DNA of 64,000 nucleotides from Bacteroidales bacterium. GTDB taxonomy: Bacteria > Bacteroidota > Bacteroidia > Bacteroidales > F082. The notes under the pieces were generated by a model. It saw only the letters and a list, made by a program, of their open reading frames with translations, did no database searches and was not told where the DNA came from. This document shows positions 1 through 9,328 of the stretch, piece by piece (position 1 is the stretch's first letter; every line of letters begins with the position of its first letter). The position numbers and the translations under genes were made by a program. The DNA lies in NCBI GenBank assembly GCA_016936505.1, contig JAFGXS010000085.1, positions 1 to 64,000 of the forward strand, written 5' to 3'.

Positions 1-804
1 GGAATCATCTTCAGGGCCAACCAAAACAACCGACCATTCAGGTTTGCTTTTTGCAATATGAACCAATACCTCAATATCCAGCCTTAATGTGTATAAAACT
101 CCAATATAGCCAATCACAGGCCCCTGAATGTCTTTAATATCTGAAGGAGCATCTTTGATAAGCTTTTTATCAAACAGGCTCACATCACAACCTTGTCCCA
201 CATAATAGGAGTGGGGATTGAATCTTCGTGCAAGATCAGCCAGATAGGTGGAATTGGCTACAACAACATCAACTTTATTCATTAATGCTGCTTCAATACG
301 GATACCTTGTTTTTTCCAGTAATCCACAGCAATCATATTGTCGCGGGTATAGTATACATAAGTTTTTGCCCCAATAAATTCTTTAAGGTAAAAGCTGCGG
401 AACATATCAGTGTCATTAAAAATAATGATGTCTTTGAAATTCAGTTTTTTGATTGCCTTATTAATTTCCGAAGCGAACTTTTTATTGTTGCGTTTATTGA
501 TAATATCGAAGAGCCAGTTTACAGGAAGCTGATTAATCGATTCCAGAATACATTTGGGATAAAAGCTCCATAAATTATCGCTCAACTGCTCCATCTGTGG
601 CAATTCTCCCGAACGAATTTTTTTCCGGCGTTGAATAAGCGGATCATTCTTTTCTCTCAGGAGTGTAAGTCTGTCCATGGGATAATTTACATACAGTACT
701 CTGTTGTTTTGCGCAAATGTATGGGCAAGGTTAATGGCATTACTGCCTATACGACTGTCCATTGATGCCAGCCCAACCATTACAATGTCTCTGTTTTTGA
801 TCAT
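1..804 (-). CDS. Glycosyltransferase, GT4/GT1-like (3' end outside window)
   Basis: The reading frame opens with ATG at 804 and stays open for 268 codons to the left edge, so the C-terminal end is missing. The visible part begins MIKNRDIVMVG, followed by a glycine/serine nucleotide-loop region (GLASMDSRIGSNA). It later has the Rossmann-like strands DVVVANSTYLADLA and GPVIGYIGVLYTL typical of GT-B glycosyltransferases that use nucleotide sugars at the cytoplasmic membrane. It starts 5 bp after the stop of the GT4 gene upstream and is the last visible gene of the exopolysaccharide operon. Sugar donor and acceptor cannot be read from sequence. GT-B membership is fairly sure; the exact family is less so. 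Confidence 0.75.
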   Translation of the reverse strand, partial: MIKNRDIVMVGLASMDSRIGSNAINLAHTFAQNNRVLYVNYPMDRLTLLREKNDPLIQRRKKIRSGELPQMEQLSDNLWSFYPKCILESINQLPVNWLFDIINKRNNKKFASEINKAIKKLNFKDIIIFNDTDMFRSFYLKEFIGAKTYVYYTRDNMIAVDYWKKQGIRIEAALMNKVDVVVANSTYLADLARRFNPHSYYVGQGCDVSLFDKKLIKDAPSDIKDIQGPVIGYIGVLYTLRLDIEVLVHIAKSKPEWSVVLVGPEDDS

Positions 805-809
805 GACAG

Positions 810-1988
810 TTAGTTTTTATTGTTCTGGTAAACGGTTTCATATAAGCTTAAAACGTCTTTAGCCATATTTTTCCAGGAAAATTTTTCTGATTGCTTGAAC
901 CCTTTTTCAATCAGCTTTTCTCTCAGAGTATTATCAGTTAAAACTTTTTCAATAGCTTCAGTAATTTCTTCCGGATTAAAAGGGTCAATCAGATAAGCTG
1001 CTCCACCAGAAACTTCAGGCATTGAAGATGTTGTTGAAGTGATAACGGGAGTTCCGCAGCGCATGGCTTCAAGCATGGGGATTCCAAAACTCTCGCGAAG
1101 AGAAGGATACAAAAACAGTTCGCATTGGTTGTAAATGGCCGGAAGGTCAGTGTTAATTACATATCCTGTGAGCACAATCCGTTTGATAAGCTCCTTGTTG
1201 CCAATCTCGGTAAGTAGTTTATCCAGTTCTTTTTGTTCATAATCAAGCATAACCAGGTAAATATCATCACCGGTTTTTTTCAGATAATCTGAAAAGGCTT
1301 TCAATGTTCCTTTTGTGTTCTTCTTGGGGTCAGTATTTCCAAGGAAGAAAAGATACCTGTCGGGAAGTTTGTATAAGTTTTTTACTCTTTTGAGTTCTTT
1401 TTTGTCATCAATTTTTGTAAAATGTTCACTTACACCATTGTAAATGGCTACCAGTCTGGGGTCGTTTTCTTCAAATTTGAAAAAGTTTCCTATCCTGTTC
1501 TTCTCAAATTCAGATACGGTAATGATTTTATCACTTTTTTTTACAACCCTGGGAACAATATACCTGCGGTACATATTTCCAAGTTTTTGATACCATGTTC
1601 CTTTTTTGAATAAACTGATGCTTTCAAGGTAAATAATGTCATGTAAAGTAACGACCAATGGCATTGAACTACTCAAAGGCGCTGTATTGCTTGTGCAATG
1701 CAGGATGTCGCAGCCTGCAGCTTTGGCTGCTTTAGGCAAAGCATTTTGTTCCCAGGTGGGATAGGGGCCGCCACCTAGTTCTACGATTTTAAAATTGTCT
1801 GTATTTTCTAAACACTTGTCCTCATCCGGTTTCACAAAAATCACATATTCATTTTCCTTGTCCAGAACCTGAAGATTTTTGATTAACTCCAGTGCAACCA
1901 TATCCATCCCGTGTTTTTTCTTACGATACAGCCTTTGTCCTTCAATTCCTATTTTCATTTTATTCTGTTTTTTTGTATCACCATTCAT
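810..1988 (-). CDS. Glycosyltransferase family 4
   Basis: A 392-residue GT-B glycosyltransferase. The C-terminal half carries the GT4 signature: YLFFLGNTDPKKN opens the second Rossmann fold, and FLYPSLRESFGIPMLEAM holds the E-x7-E nucleotide-sugar motif, followed by GTPVITS and EVSGGAAYLIDP. The N-terminal half has the glycine-poor acceptor fold and VVTLHDIIYLES. It should transfer one hexose to a growing lipid-linked repeat unit on the inner face of the membrane. ATG at 1988 is the longest start; an internal ATG at 1958 (MKIGIEGQRLYRKK) matches where relatives of this family usually begin and may be the true one. It lies between a GT2 gene and another GT gene on the same strand. Confidence 0.88.
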   Translation of the reverse strand: MNGDTKKQNKMKIGIEGQRLYRKKKHGMDMVALELIKNLQVLDKENEYVIFVKPDEDKCLENTDNFKIVELGGGPYPTWEQNALPKAAKAAGCDILHCTSNTAPLSSSMPLVVTLHDIIYLESISLFKKGTWYQKLGNMYRRYIVPRVVKKSDKIITVSEFEKNRIGNFFKFEENDPRLVAIYNGVSEHFTKIDDKKELKRVKNLYKLPDRYLFFLGNTDPKKNTKGTLKAFSDYLKKTGDDIYLVMLDYEQKELDKLLTEIGNKELIKRIVLTGYVINTDLPAIYNQCELFLYPSLRESFGIPMLEAMRCGTPVITSTTSSMPEVSGGAAYLIDPFNPEEITEAIEKVLTDNTLREKLIEKGFKQSEKFSWKNMAKDVLSLYETVYQNNKN

Positions 1989-2028
1989 AAATTTATGACC
2001 CTTTTATGAGCATTAAGATAGTTAATTT

Positions 2029-3255
2029 TTACTTATGATTATCACCAGCAGTTCTTTTTGGCTTGCGCAAAGGGTGCTTGATTTGAAAAGCATTATAAGT
2101 ATGTTTAGTATGCAAATATTCCTTGTTTCCTCCCTTGATTTTTAACAGAGAAAAAAATATCATCACAATTCCCAAAGGTAAGCGCGTAATAGCCCATAGT
2201 GTTCTGACATTATAAAAATATCCCGGTATCGATAATAAAAATACTAACAGTCCAAGAATAAAGATGGCAATCCATAAATGAAATCCCGGATAAAGATTAA
2301 AAAACAGATTTAGCATTGCCATAAGAAAAGAAACTGTGATGAGCATGATTCTGGGAGGTAAAATGAATTGCAGTGCCTTGTTGAAGTAATCTATATTTCC
2401 TGTTTTAAATAGCATTTTTAAAGCAGGAATAAAACTCTTTCCGAAATAATGAATTTGGGCAGACAACCATCTTCTTCTTTGTTTAGTGAAAACTTTAGCG
2501 TTGGGAACCTTTTCATCATATACAAATGCATCGGGTAAGTATTCTACTTTTTTATTCTGGCTCAAGAGTATCACTTCTAATTCTTTATCAAATCCTCCCA
2601 CAACTTCCACTTCTTGCATGGTTTGTTTCAGATATTGAAAATCGAAAGCCATTGCTGAGCCAATCAAAGCGGATGATAATCCAAGAATCCTGTGCCCTTT
2701 TCTGAAAATGTGATTGTTCATTTCCTCACTAATTGCGTCCAGAATAGCAAATGGAGTGTCCATGTTCTTGGCGATTCTGTGTCCCTGAACTGCTACATAT
2801 TCATTACAGAAAGCACTGTTGATTTTTTTCAAAAAGTCGGGAGCCATAATGTTGTCAGCATCCAGGATTACTCCAATGTCATAACCTTCATTCAATTGCC
2901 TCAGAGCGGCGTTCAAAGCCCTTGATTTAGTACTGAATTTCAGACTGACTTCAAATACAATTACATCAAGTTTATGCAGTGCTTCAATAGTTTCTTTTTT
3001 AAATCCGTCAGCAATAATTATTATGTCGTAGTAGTTTTTGTTATATTCTTGTTTTAGGGCATTACTGGCAACCTCAAGAATAACACTGTCTTCTTTGTAC
3101 CCGGGAATAAGCACAGCAATTTTTCTTTTTTTCTGAGCAATATTAATTTTCCGTTTCAGCGGAAACAATCCCGAAAAGGCAAATATGAGCAGGTAAACAG
3201 TGGCAAATGCCAGGTAGATAAAAAATACTAATAAAAGGGTATCAATTATCATCAT
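2029..3255 (-). CDS. Membrane glycosyltransferase family 2 (copy A)
   Basis: A 408-residue processive-type GT2. It has an N-terminal membrane segment (about residues 5-30), a cytoplasmic GT-A domain, and three or so C-terminal membrane segments (about 305-395). Visible motifs are AVLIPGYKEDSVI at the domain start, the metal-binding DADN near residue 133 and QRRRW near 257, the acceptor/processivity motif of cellulose/hyaluronan-synthase-like enzymes. The start overlaps the end of the next upstream gene by 4 bp (translational coupling). It is a clear paralogue of the gene at 4181-5413. The product polymer is unknown. Confidence 0.88.
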   Translation of the reverse strand: MMIIDTLLLVFFIYLAFATVYLLIFAFSGLFPLKRKINIAQKKRKIAVLIPGYKEDSVILEVASNALKQEYNKNYYDIIIIADGFKKETIEALHKLDVIVFEVSLKFSTKSRALNAALRQLNEGYDIGVILDADNIMAPDFLKKINSAFCNEYVAVQGHRIAKNMDTPFAILDAISEEMNNHIFRKGHRILGLSSALIGSAMAFDFQYLKQTMQEVEVVGGFDKELEVILLSQNKKVEYLPDAFVYDEKVPNAKVFTKQRRRWLSAQIHYFGKSFIPALKMLFKTGNIDYFNKALQFILPPRIMLITVSFLMAMLNLFFNLYPGFHLWIAIFILGLLVFLLSIPGYFYNVRTLWAITRLPLGIVMIFFSLLKIKGGNKEYLHTKHTYNAFQIKHPLRKPKRTAGDNHK

Positions 3256-4181
3256 AGCATTGGGTTTTCATGGATTTCAGTGGAGTTGGAATGCGTAATA
3301 TGCCAACCGATGGCCTTGTAGTAGGCAAGAAAGAAACTGATTTTTCCTTTTAAGAGAAATTTGAACGCATTTTTGGGGATAGCAATCATCAATTGGTACA
3401 TCAAAGCTTTATAATATGCAGAACCTTCCAGGCTGCGCCTCATGAAAACAATTCGATTTCGGTTCTGATAATAGATTTTCAGACTGCTCATTTTTCCTGT
3501 GGAAACCGATTCTTTGTGTAAAATGTGTGATTTTCCTGAATAGTAGATTTTATACCCAGCCTGATGAATTCTGGCGCACCAGTCGGCTTCTTCGTAATAT
3601 AAAAAGAAGATGTAGGACATCAGTCCGATTTCTTTCACAATGCGCATGGGAACCAACATAGCTGCGCCATGGGCATATGCTGTTTCTCTTACATCGTTAT
3701 ACTGACCTTTATCCTTTTCCCAATATCCTATAGAAGTATTACGCATGGTAACTTTGTCAATAGGAGTGTAACCTGCATACTGAATAGTATCGGGTTGATA
3801 GTAAAATTTGATTTTCGGACTTACCGCACCAATGTCCTTGTTTGTTTCGAGTAAATCAACAAGCGGTTCTAAAAAATCCGGAGGAACTTCTGTGTCGTTG
3901 TTCAAAAGCAAAATATATTCACCTCTGGCTCGCATAAGTCCGTAATTATTTCCAGCTGCGAACCCATAGTTGATAGGGTTTTGAATTAAAACAATGTTAG
4001 GGAACCGCTTTTGTATGATGGTTGGATCATCTTCTGTAGAATGATTGTCAACAACAATAACTTCAAGATTAGGATAGGTGATTTTGTTGAGCGATTCAAT
4101 TAAAGCACAAGTTACTTCAGACTGGTTATAATTAACCGTGATAAGCGAAACCAAAGGGTAATATTTGTGCCTGGCACTCAT
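3252..4181 (-). CDS. Glycosyltransferase family 2, rhamnosyltransferase-like (copy A)
   Basis: A 309-residue soluble GT2. The N-terminus reads PLVSLITVNYNQSEVT, then VIVVDNHSTED and the donor-binding LLLNNDTEVP, and later YYEEADWCARIHQAGYK. This is the pattern of WbbL-type rhamnosyl/GlcNAc transferases that act on undecaprenyl-linked acceptors. It overlaps by one base with the upstream membrane GT2 (4181) and by 4 bp with the downstream one. Its closest visible relative is the gene at 5417-6352; the two loci form an A/B duplicated pair. Sugar specificity is not readable. Confidence 0.88.
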   Translation of the reverse strand: MSARHKYYPLVSLITVNYNQSEVTCALIESLNKITYPNLEVIVVDNHSTEDDPTIIQKRFPNIVLIQNPINYGFAAGNNYGLMRARGEYILLLNNDTEVPPDFLEPLVDLLETNKDIGAVSPKIKFYYQPDTIQYAGYTPIDKVTMRNTSIGYWEKDKGQYNDVRETAYAHGAAMLVPMRIVKEIGLMSYIFFLYYEEADWCARIHQAGYKIYYSGKSHILHKESVSTGKMSSLKIYYQNRNRIVFMRRSLEGSAYYKALMYQLMIAIPKNAFKFLLKGKISFFLAYYKAIGWHITHSNSTEIHENPML

Positions 4182-5413
4182 TATTTTGAATCTTTCTTCT
4201 CTTCATGAATGTGAGAATGTTCCGTATGCAGGAATTTCTTCATCGCTCCTTTGAATTTCAACAAACTGATAAACATCAAAATAAAACCGTAGGGGAGGGA
4301 AAGTAAAGCTTTAAATGTCTTTTTATTGTAAAATCTTAATGGAACCGAGAGCACGAGCGCAAAAACTGTTAAAATGAATAATATCATCCAAAAATAAAAT
4401 CCTGGAGCTACCCATAGTTGAAGAGTTTTTATTGGGATGAAGTAGACTATGCCTGTAATAACTGTAATTAAAAAAAGAATGCCAGTTAACAAGATTCTTG
4501 GAGGTTGAACCATTTGAAGTACTTTGTCAAAATAGTCGAAATTACCGTGTAAAATAAGTTCTCTGACACCATCAAGGAAGTGGGTTCTAAAGTAGTTTAG
4601 CTGAGCCGCAATCCATCTTCTTCTTTGGTTCACAAAGGCATCCGACCGCGATGTTTTTTCATCATAAATAAGAGCATCGTGCACGTAATCAATAGTATAG
4701 CCTTGTCTAATGATTTTGAGTTCAACTTCTTTATCTTCACCAACAGAGTCAACTGTGGCCATGGTTTCTTTAAACAATTTGTAGTCAAGTCCCATACCTG
4801 AACCAATCAGTGCCGATGAAATACCCAGAACCCTATGTCCTTTACGGAAAATGTGGTTGTTGATTTCTTCGCTAATGGCATCTAAAGTTGCAAAATTAGA
4901 GTTCAGATTTTTGGCTGTACGATGTCCCTGAACTGCGTTGTAACCTTTGTCAAAAGCGACATTAATTTTGGTTAAAACATCAGGTTCCATAATGTTATCG
5001 GCGTCAAGTACAAAAGCAACATCATAATCATCGCCAATCACTTTCATGCACTGGTTCAGTGCTTTTGATTTTTTACTGACCTCAAATACAACTTCAACAA
5101 CCCGAATGGGTAATTTGCGTAATTCTTTCAGTGTTTCAGGTTTGAAACTGTCAGCGATTACAATAACCTCGTATTTATCTTTGGGATAGTCCTGAATTGT
5201 AGCCTGTTTAGCAACATGTATGATAACAGAATCTTCTTTATAACCGGGAATAAGAACTGCAAACTTTCTTATTTTCTGAATTTTATCAGGTGTTTTTTGT
5301 CTGTAAAAGATGCCAGCAATTGCATAAATAAAGATATATGCTGTCGCCATCGCCAGGAAAGCAAACAAAGCATATTCGATGATGTATACCAGAACCTGTA
5401 GATATATTGTCAT
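4181..5413 (-). CDS. Membrane glycosyltransferase family 2 (copy B)
   Basis: A 410-residue membrane GT2, collinear along its whole length with the gene at 2029-3255: AVLIPGYKEDSVI, DADNIMEPD, AVQGHRTAKN, HIFRKGHRVLG, SALIGSGMG and QRRRW all recur in the same order. It has one N-terminal and about three C-terminal membrane helices. The C-terminus is more charged and ends in a His/Glu-rich tail (HTEHSHIHEEKKDSK). It lies 3 bp downstream of copy B of the soluble GT2. The family normally polymerises or adds sugars at the membrane; its role in this repeat unit is inferred only from the locus. Confidence 0.88.
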   Translation of the reverse strand: MTIYLQVLVYIIEYALFAFLAMATAYIFIYAIAGIFYRQKTPDKIQKIRKFAVLIPGYKEDSVIIHVAKQATIQDYPKDKYEVIVIADSFKPETLKELRKLPIRVVEVVFEVSKKSKALNQCMKVIGDDYDVAFVLDADNIMEPDVLTKINVAFDKGYNAVQGHRTAKNLNSNFATLDAISEEINNHIFRKGHRVLGISSALIGSGMGLDYKLFKETMATVDSVGEDKEVELKIIRQGYTIDYVHDALIYDEKTSRSDAFVNQRRRWIAAQLNYFRTHFLDGVRELILHGNFDYFDKVLQMVQPPRILLTGILFLITVITGIVYFIPIKTLQLWVAPGFYFWMILFILTVFALVLSVPLRFYNKKTFKALLSLPYGFILMFISLLKFKGAMKKFLHTEHSHIHEEKKDSK

Positions 5414-5416
5414 ACA

Positions 5417-6352
5417 TTATTCATTTTGAGTTAATTGCGGAAGGTTATCACGGTTATTCAAATGTGTCCAGTGCCAGAACACTGCTTTTCCTGTGGCTGC
5501 CGTTAAGTCAAATCTTCCTTTTAAAAAGAATATCAGTCCCTGCTTTGGCAAAGCAATGAAATATAAGTATAATAAACTCAGTAGTTTTGTCAGACCTTTG
5601 TTGTTTCTTCGGGCGTATAAAACTCGTCCACGGGTCAGAAAAAATGTCTGGAAAGGACTGTTTTTAACTGTTGATATAGACTCTTTATGATAGACTACTG
5701 ATTTTCCTGTGTAATAAATTTTGTATCCTGCTTTTTTTATGTGCTCTGCCCAGTCGTGTTCTTCATAATACAGGAAAAACTGTTCTGTCATCATCCCAAC
5801 TTTCTTAATAACATCTATTGAAACCAGCATGGCTGCCCCAAAAATTGAACCTGTTTCATTTGTTGTATCATACTGACCTTTATCTATTTCACCAAAACCA
5901 ATAGCAAAATTTCTGATGGTTATTGGATCAATAGGAGTGAAGCCTGCAAACTGAAAAGTATTGGGTGTATGGAAATAGTGAATTTTAGGACTGATCATAC
6001 CAATTTGATGATTACTTTCCATTATTTCCACAAGTGGTTCAAGAAACGAAACCGGAACTTCTGTATCGTTATTGATAAAAAGTACGTATTTTCCTTTACA
6101 GTAAGGGAGAGCTGCATTGTTACCCCCGGCAAATCCAAGATTAGTTTTCGTTTTAATGTAATGGATATCAGGATATTTTTCTTTGATAATATCGGGATTG
6201 TCCTTGGTGGATGCATTATCAACAACAAAAATTTCAACATTGGAATATGAGATTTTTCTCATAGACTCCAAAAACTCGCATGTTACAGCCGACTGATTAA
6301 AGTTGACTGTAACAACTGATACAAGCGGATGTGAAGATTTATTCGCTAACAT
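5417..6352 (-). CDS. Glycosyltransferase family 2, rhamnosyltransferase-like (copy B)
   Basis: A 311-residue soluble GT2. Motifs: PLVSVVTVNFNQSAVTC, FVVDNASTKDN, NLGFAGGNNAAL, LFINNDTEVPVSF and FFLYYEEHDWAEHIKKAGYK. It aligns end to end by eye with the gene at 3252-4181, including TPIDPITIRN versus TPIDKVTMRN and KGQYDTTNET versus KGQYNDVRET. Its start overlaps the end of the wzy-like gene by 14 bp. It probably adds a deoxysugar or hexosamine to the lipid-linked oligosaccharide in the cytosol. It could be redundant with its paralogue or have diverged in acceptor. Confidence 0.88.
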   Translation of the reverse strand: MLANKSSHPLVSVVTVNFNQSAVTCEFLESMRKISYSNVEIFVVDNASTKDNPDIIKEKYPDIHYIKTKTNLGFAGGNNAALPYCKGKYVLFINNDTEVPVSFLEPLVEIMESNHQIGMISPKIHYFHTPNTFQFAGFTPIDPITIRNFAIGFGEIDKGQYDTTNETGSIFGAAMLVSIDVIKKVGMMTEQFFLYYEEHDWAEHIKKAGYKIYYTGKSVVYHKESISTVKNSPFQTFFLTRGRVLYARRNNKGLTKLLSLLYLYFIALPKQGLIFFLKGRFDLTAATGKAVFWHWTHLNNRDNLPQLTQNE

Positions 6353-7856
6353 ATTCTACTTCGTCTTTCGGATGAGAAAATGCCCAGGGAGAAACTCCTT
6401 GTTCTATTCGTTTGTCGTATTCTCGTTGGAGTTGTTGAGCAGAAAACATAAAGGTCCAGCTTAAGTAAAGTAGCACACCAGTAGGCATCTGTCCCAAAAC
6501 ACCGTTACCATAGGCAGCCCCCATAATCCCTACAAAGCCACCCAATAGCGCACCTAAAATGTTACTTAGTTCTTTGGCTTTTACTTTTGCCATAATCAGA
6601 TAAAAGCTTTTGAACATGATATACATTAAAATAAATAAGTGCAAGATAAGTCCCACACGGCCCTGCTCGGCCCAAATTTGTACGTACCAACTATCGGTTG
6701 CAACATTAGCAAGAAAACCTTGTGGCGAAAACCTTTGCCCCCAGTTACCTGCAGAACCGATACCGCCACCAAAGGGTTTGTTGGCCAGATATTCCTGTAA
6801 AATTCTCCTGTTTTCCAATCGAACCTGATATGAAGCATCCTGTTCAGGATGAAAAGCTGTTCGCATACGGGCAATAGTGTAATTACTATCTCCAATGTAT
6901 GTGTAGGCAAAAAAGACATAAGTTAAGGCAAGCATAGCACCGCCAATAATAATGACCTGAACTCTTTTTGAGAGGATAACATATGTGATCCCACCCAAAG
7001 CCGGAACAATAACAGCTCCACGGGTTCCGGAAAGCATCATTCCCCAAAATGACAAAACTGATACAATAAGGAAGAATATTTTGTCTCCTTTTCGTTTCAT
7101 TGAGGCTGCTACACCGGCAAAAACAATACCTGCAGCTCCCTGAGCGGCACCAAACTGACCTGCATCACTAAAGAATGAAAAAATACGGAGCTGTCCGTTA
7201 ATAATGTGTGTTACAGCACCAACTGTATTGAGCCAGTATTGCTCAGCGTAATCAAGGCCAATGTATTTCTGCTGAAATCCTTTTAAACTTGCCAGAAGTG
7301 AGAATATCGCCCAAAAAACTAAAAAACCATACAAATGGCGTAAACGATTGTATATTAAGAACCCTAAAGGAATTACCAGTAATGGGTAAAGGGCAACCCC
7401 CCTCATGGCATAAAACCATGCTGTTCTGCTTAAGGCTAATGGATTGAAGAATTCAAGAATCGCATATGCGAACCATACAATATGCAAATAAACGATGTCA
7501 CGATTGATTTGTGACATGTCCAGTTTAGTATAGAAATTCCTGAAAAATACAGCAACAATAGTGATGACCAATAGGAAGTCGATACTTAAACCCAAAGGAA
7601 CTCCCTGAACGTATCGGGTTAAACCAATAGCTGTAAAAGCCATAAACATGATGGAATATATACCGACAACTGGATTAACGAATAGGCGGTTCACATAAAA
7701 GATAGCTGGGCCAAGAAATAAAAATGCAACAGCAATTTTAAAGCCTCCTTTGGCCACTACAATCCCTATGATGAATGTCAATATAAGCATGACAGTCAAC
7801 ACAAGAGGATGCTGTAGCTTATCAGCACCCGTTTTTTCTTTTAGAGATTGCAGCAT
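6339..7856 (-). CDS. O-antigen polymerase/ligase-like membrane protein (Wzy/WaaL superfamily)
   Basis: A 505-residue, almost entirely hydrophobic protein with roughly ten to twelve membrane helices and one large periplasmic loop between about residues 330 and 400. In the helices before the loop it has SGTRGAVIVPALGG; in the loop itself RLENRRILQEYLANKP and GGGIGSAGNW. This arrangement is that of the Wzy_C (O-antigen ligase) superfamily, which polymerises or ligates undecaprenyl-linked glycans on the periplasmic face. Position next to a Wzx-type flippase and a Wzz-type protein favours Wzy polymerase over ligase. Proteins of this superfamily cannot be separated by sequence alone. Confidence 0.8.
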   Translation of the reverse strand: MLQSLKEKTGADKLQHPLVLTVMLILTFIIGIVVAKGGFKIAVAFLFLGPAIFYVNRLFVNPVVGIYSIMFMAFTAIGLTRYVQGVPLGLSIDFLLVITIVAVFFRNFYTKLDMSQINRDIVYLHIVWFAYAILEFFNPLALSRTAWFYAMRGVALYPLLVIPLGFLIYNRLRHLYGFLVFWAIFSLLASLKGFQQKYIGLDYAEQYWLNTVGAVTHIINGQLRIFSFFSDAGQFGAAQGAAGIVFAGVAASMKRKGDKIFFLIVSVLSFWGMMLSGTRGAVIVPALGGITYVILSKRVQVIIIGGAMLALTYVFFAYTYIGDSNYTIARMRTAFHPEQDASYQVRLENRRILQEYLANKPFGGGIGSAGNWGQRFSPQGFLANVATDSWYVQIWAEQGRVGLILHLFILMYIMFKSFYLIMAKVKAKELSNILGALLGGFVGIMGAAYGNGVLGQMPTGVLLYLSWTFMFSAQQLQREYDKRIEQGVSPWAFSHPKDEVEYVSE

Positions 7857-7896
7857 AATTTATAGGATAAAATTAAAAAAATTACTGCAGAGAAGT

Positions 7897-9324
7897 TTAT
7901 TTTTTTCTCCATACATTCAATTGTCCTATAAATTGTATTCCACCAGAGAATATTTTTCTTAGTTGAATGTTTAATTTTTTATTCAGATAGTAATAACCTA
8001 CCAATATTCCGATAAGGGTGAATAAAATAGTTACCCAGGCAACTCCTTGCAAAACTGTATAGATCGTGAAATCTTTTGATACTTGAATTATTGTTATAAG
8101 ATTTTCTCCGGAAGCAATGAGCGAAGTGATACTGAAGCTTAACGCAACATATAAAAATGCAAAAACCACAAGTGTATCTCCTATGATATTGGCCAAAGTC
8201 ATATAAATCACTTTGTAAAAATTAAATTTTGGAAGGTTAATGCTGTCCAGTGTAACACCAATAAAGCGATCAAGAGGCAATAACATACCATAGATACAAA
8301 AAATTCTGAAGATCGAGGCTGTTGATTCGTATCCCTTACCTCCTAGAATATAGACAAAATCGTCAGCAAAAATAAAAGAGAAGATCATGACAGGTATGAG
8401 AATAAGTGTCATACCTCCTGCATTGGTATAAAATATCTGTCTTACCTTTTCATTATCTCCCTCGATACTTGCTTTAGACATTCCGGGAAATGCAGTCATG
8501 GTGTAACTTCGTAAAGGAATTTCAATAATTTCAGTAAGTTTCATAGGAATACTGTACAGTGCAACACCTGCGGTTCCTAAAAAAGGACTTAATCCTATAA
8601 TAAAAGTGTCGGCACTTTTAAGTAAGTTACTTCCAATCAATGTCCCGGTGGTGTACTTTCCAAAATCCAGTATTTGCTTATTTGTATGTCTTGAAGCACT
8701 AAAGATTTGCAAAATACCATCCCAGTTTGTAACACTGGACACAACAGAGGTTATTATATTAATAATTATATAGGCATAAACAATGGTCTGAAGGGAATAT
8801 CGGGTAAAGAAGTAATTAATCAGAAGAAAAATCATGAACCCGCCAACATTGATTACACGCAGAACTAAAATATAATCGAACCGCAATTTTGCCTGTAATA
8901 CTGACTGAGCATTATTAAAAGGAATTGTGATGACTGCCAGAATGGGAAACCATTGAAAAAACAATGAAAATCCGGAGTCCTGAATTTGATCATAAAATAG
9001 AAAATTGGCCAGAAGTATAATTCCAACAATTAAACCTGTTGAGATCAGGTTGATAATGTAATTTGATCCGATTAGTTTTTTCGATTGGTTCTGATCTGCA
9101 CCGGCCAGAAATCTGACTATTGCAGTGCGGGTAATTCCAAACCGTAGCATATCAATGAAATTTGCTGTAGTTATGAGCAAAACCCACTTACCAAAGTCAT
9201 CGGTGTTTAGGCTGCGAACCAAAAGAAGAAACCCAAGGAAACCAAAGACTGCTACCAGGCCATTGTTAGCAAGGGACAGAACATTATTATTTTTAAGTAT
9301 TTTCGATAATACATTCTGAGCCAC
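7897..9324 (-). CDS. Polysaccharide flippase, Wzx/MATE-like (MOP superfamily)
   Basis: A 475-residue protein with about twelve to fourteen membrane helices, starting MAQNVLSKILKNNNVLSLANNG and continuing into FLLLVRSLNTDDFGKWVLL, the N-terminal signature of polysaccharide_synt-type flippases. The first-half helix end RFGITRTAIVRFLAG and the midpoint FGKYTTGTLIGSNLLKSADT also fit. It should move lipid-linked repeat units across the inner membrane. It lies 4 bp downstream of the co-polymerase gene and 40 bp upstream of the polymerase gene, giving the classic Wzz-Wzx-Wzy order. Confidence 0.85.
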   Translation of the reverse strand: MAQNVLSKILKNNNVLSLANNGLVAVFGFLGFLLLVRSLNTDDFGKWVLLITTANFIDMLRFGITRTAIVRFLAGADQNQSKKLIGSNYIINLISTGLIVGIILLANFLFYDQIQDSGFSLFFQWFPILAVITIPFNNAQSVLQAKLRFDYILVLRVINVGGFMIFLLINYFFTRYSLQTIVYAYIIINIITSVVSSVTNWDGILQIFSASRHTNKQILDFGKYTTGTLIGSNLLKSADTFIIGLSPFLGTAGVALYSIPMKLTEIIEIPLRSYTMTAFPGMSKASIEGDNEKVRQIFYTNAGGMTLILIPVMIFSFIFADDFVYILGGKGYESTASIFRIFCIYGMLLPLDRFIGVTLDSINLPKFNFYKVIYMTLANIIGDTLVVFAFLYVALSFSITSLIASGENLITIIQVSKDFTIYTVLQGVAWVTILFTLIGILVGYYYLNKKLNIQLRKIFSGGIQFIGQLNVWRKK

Positions 9325-9328
9325 TGGT

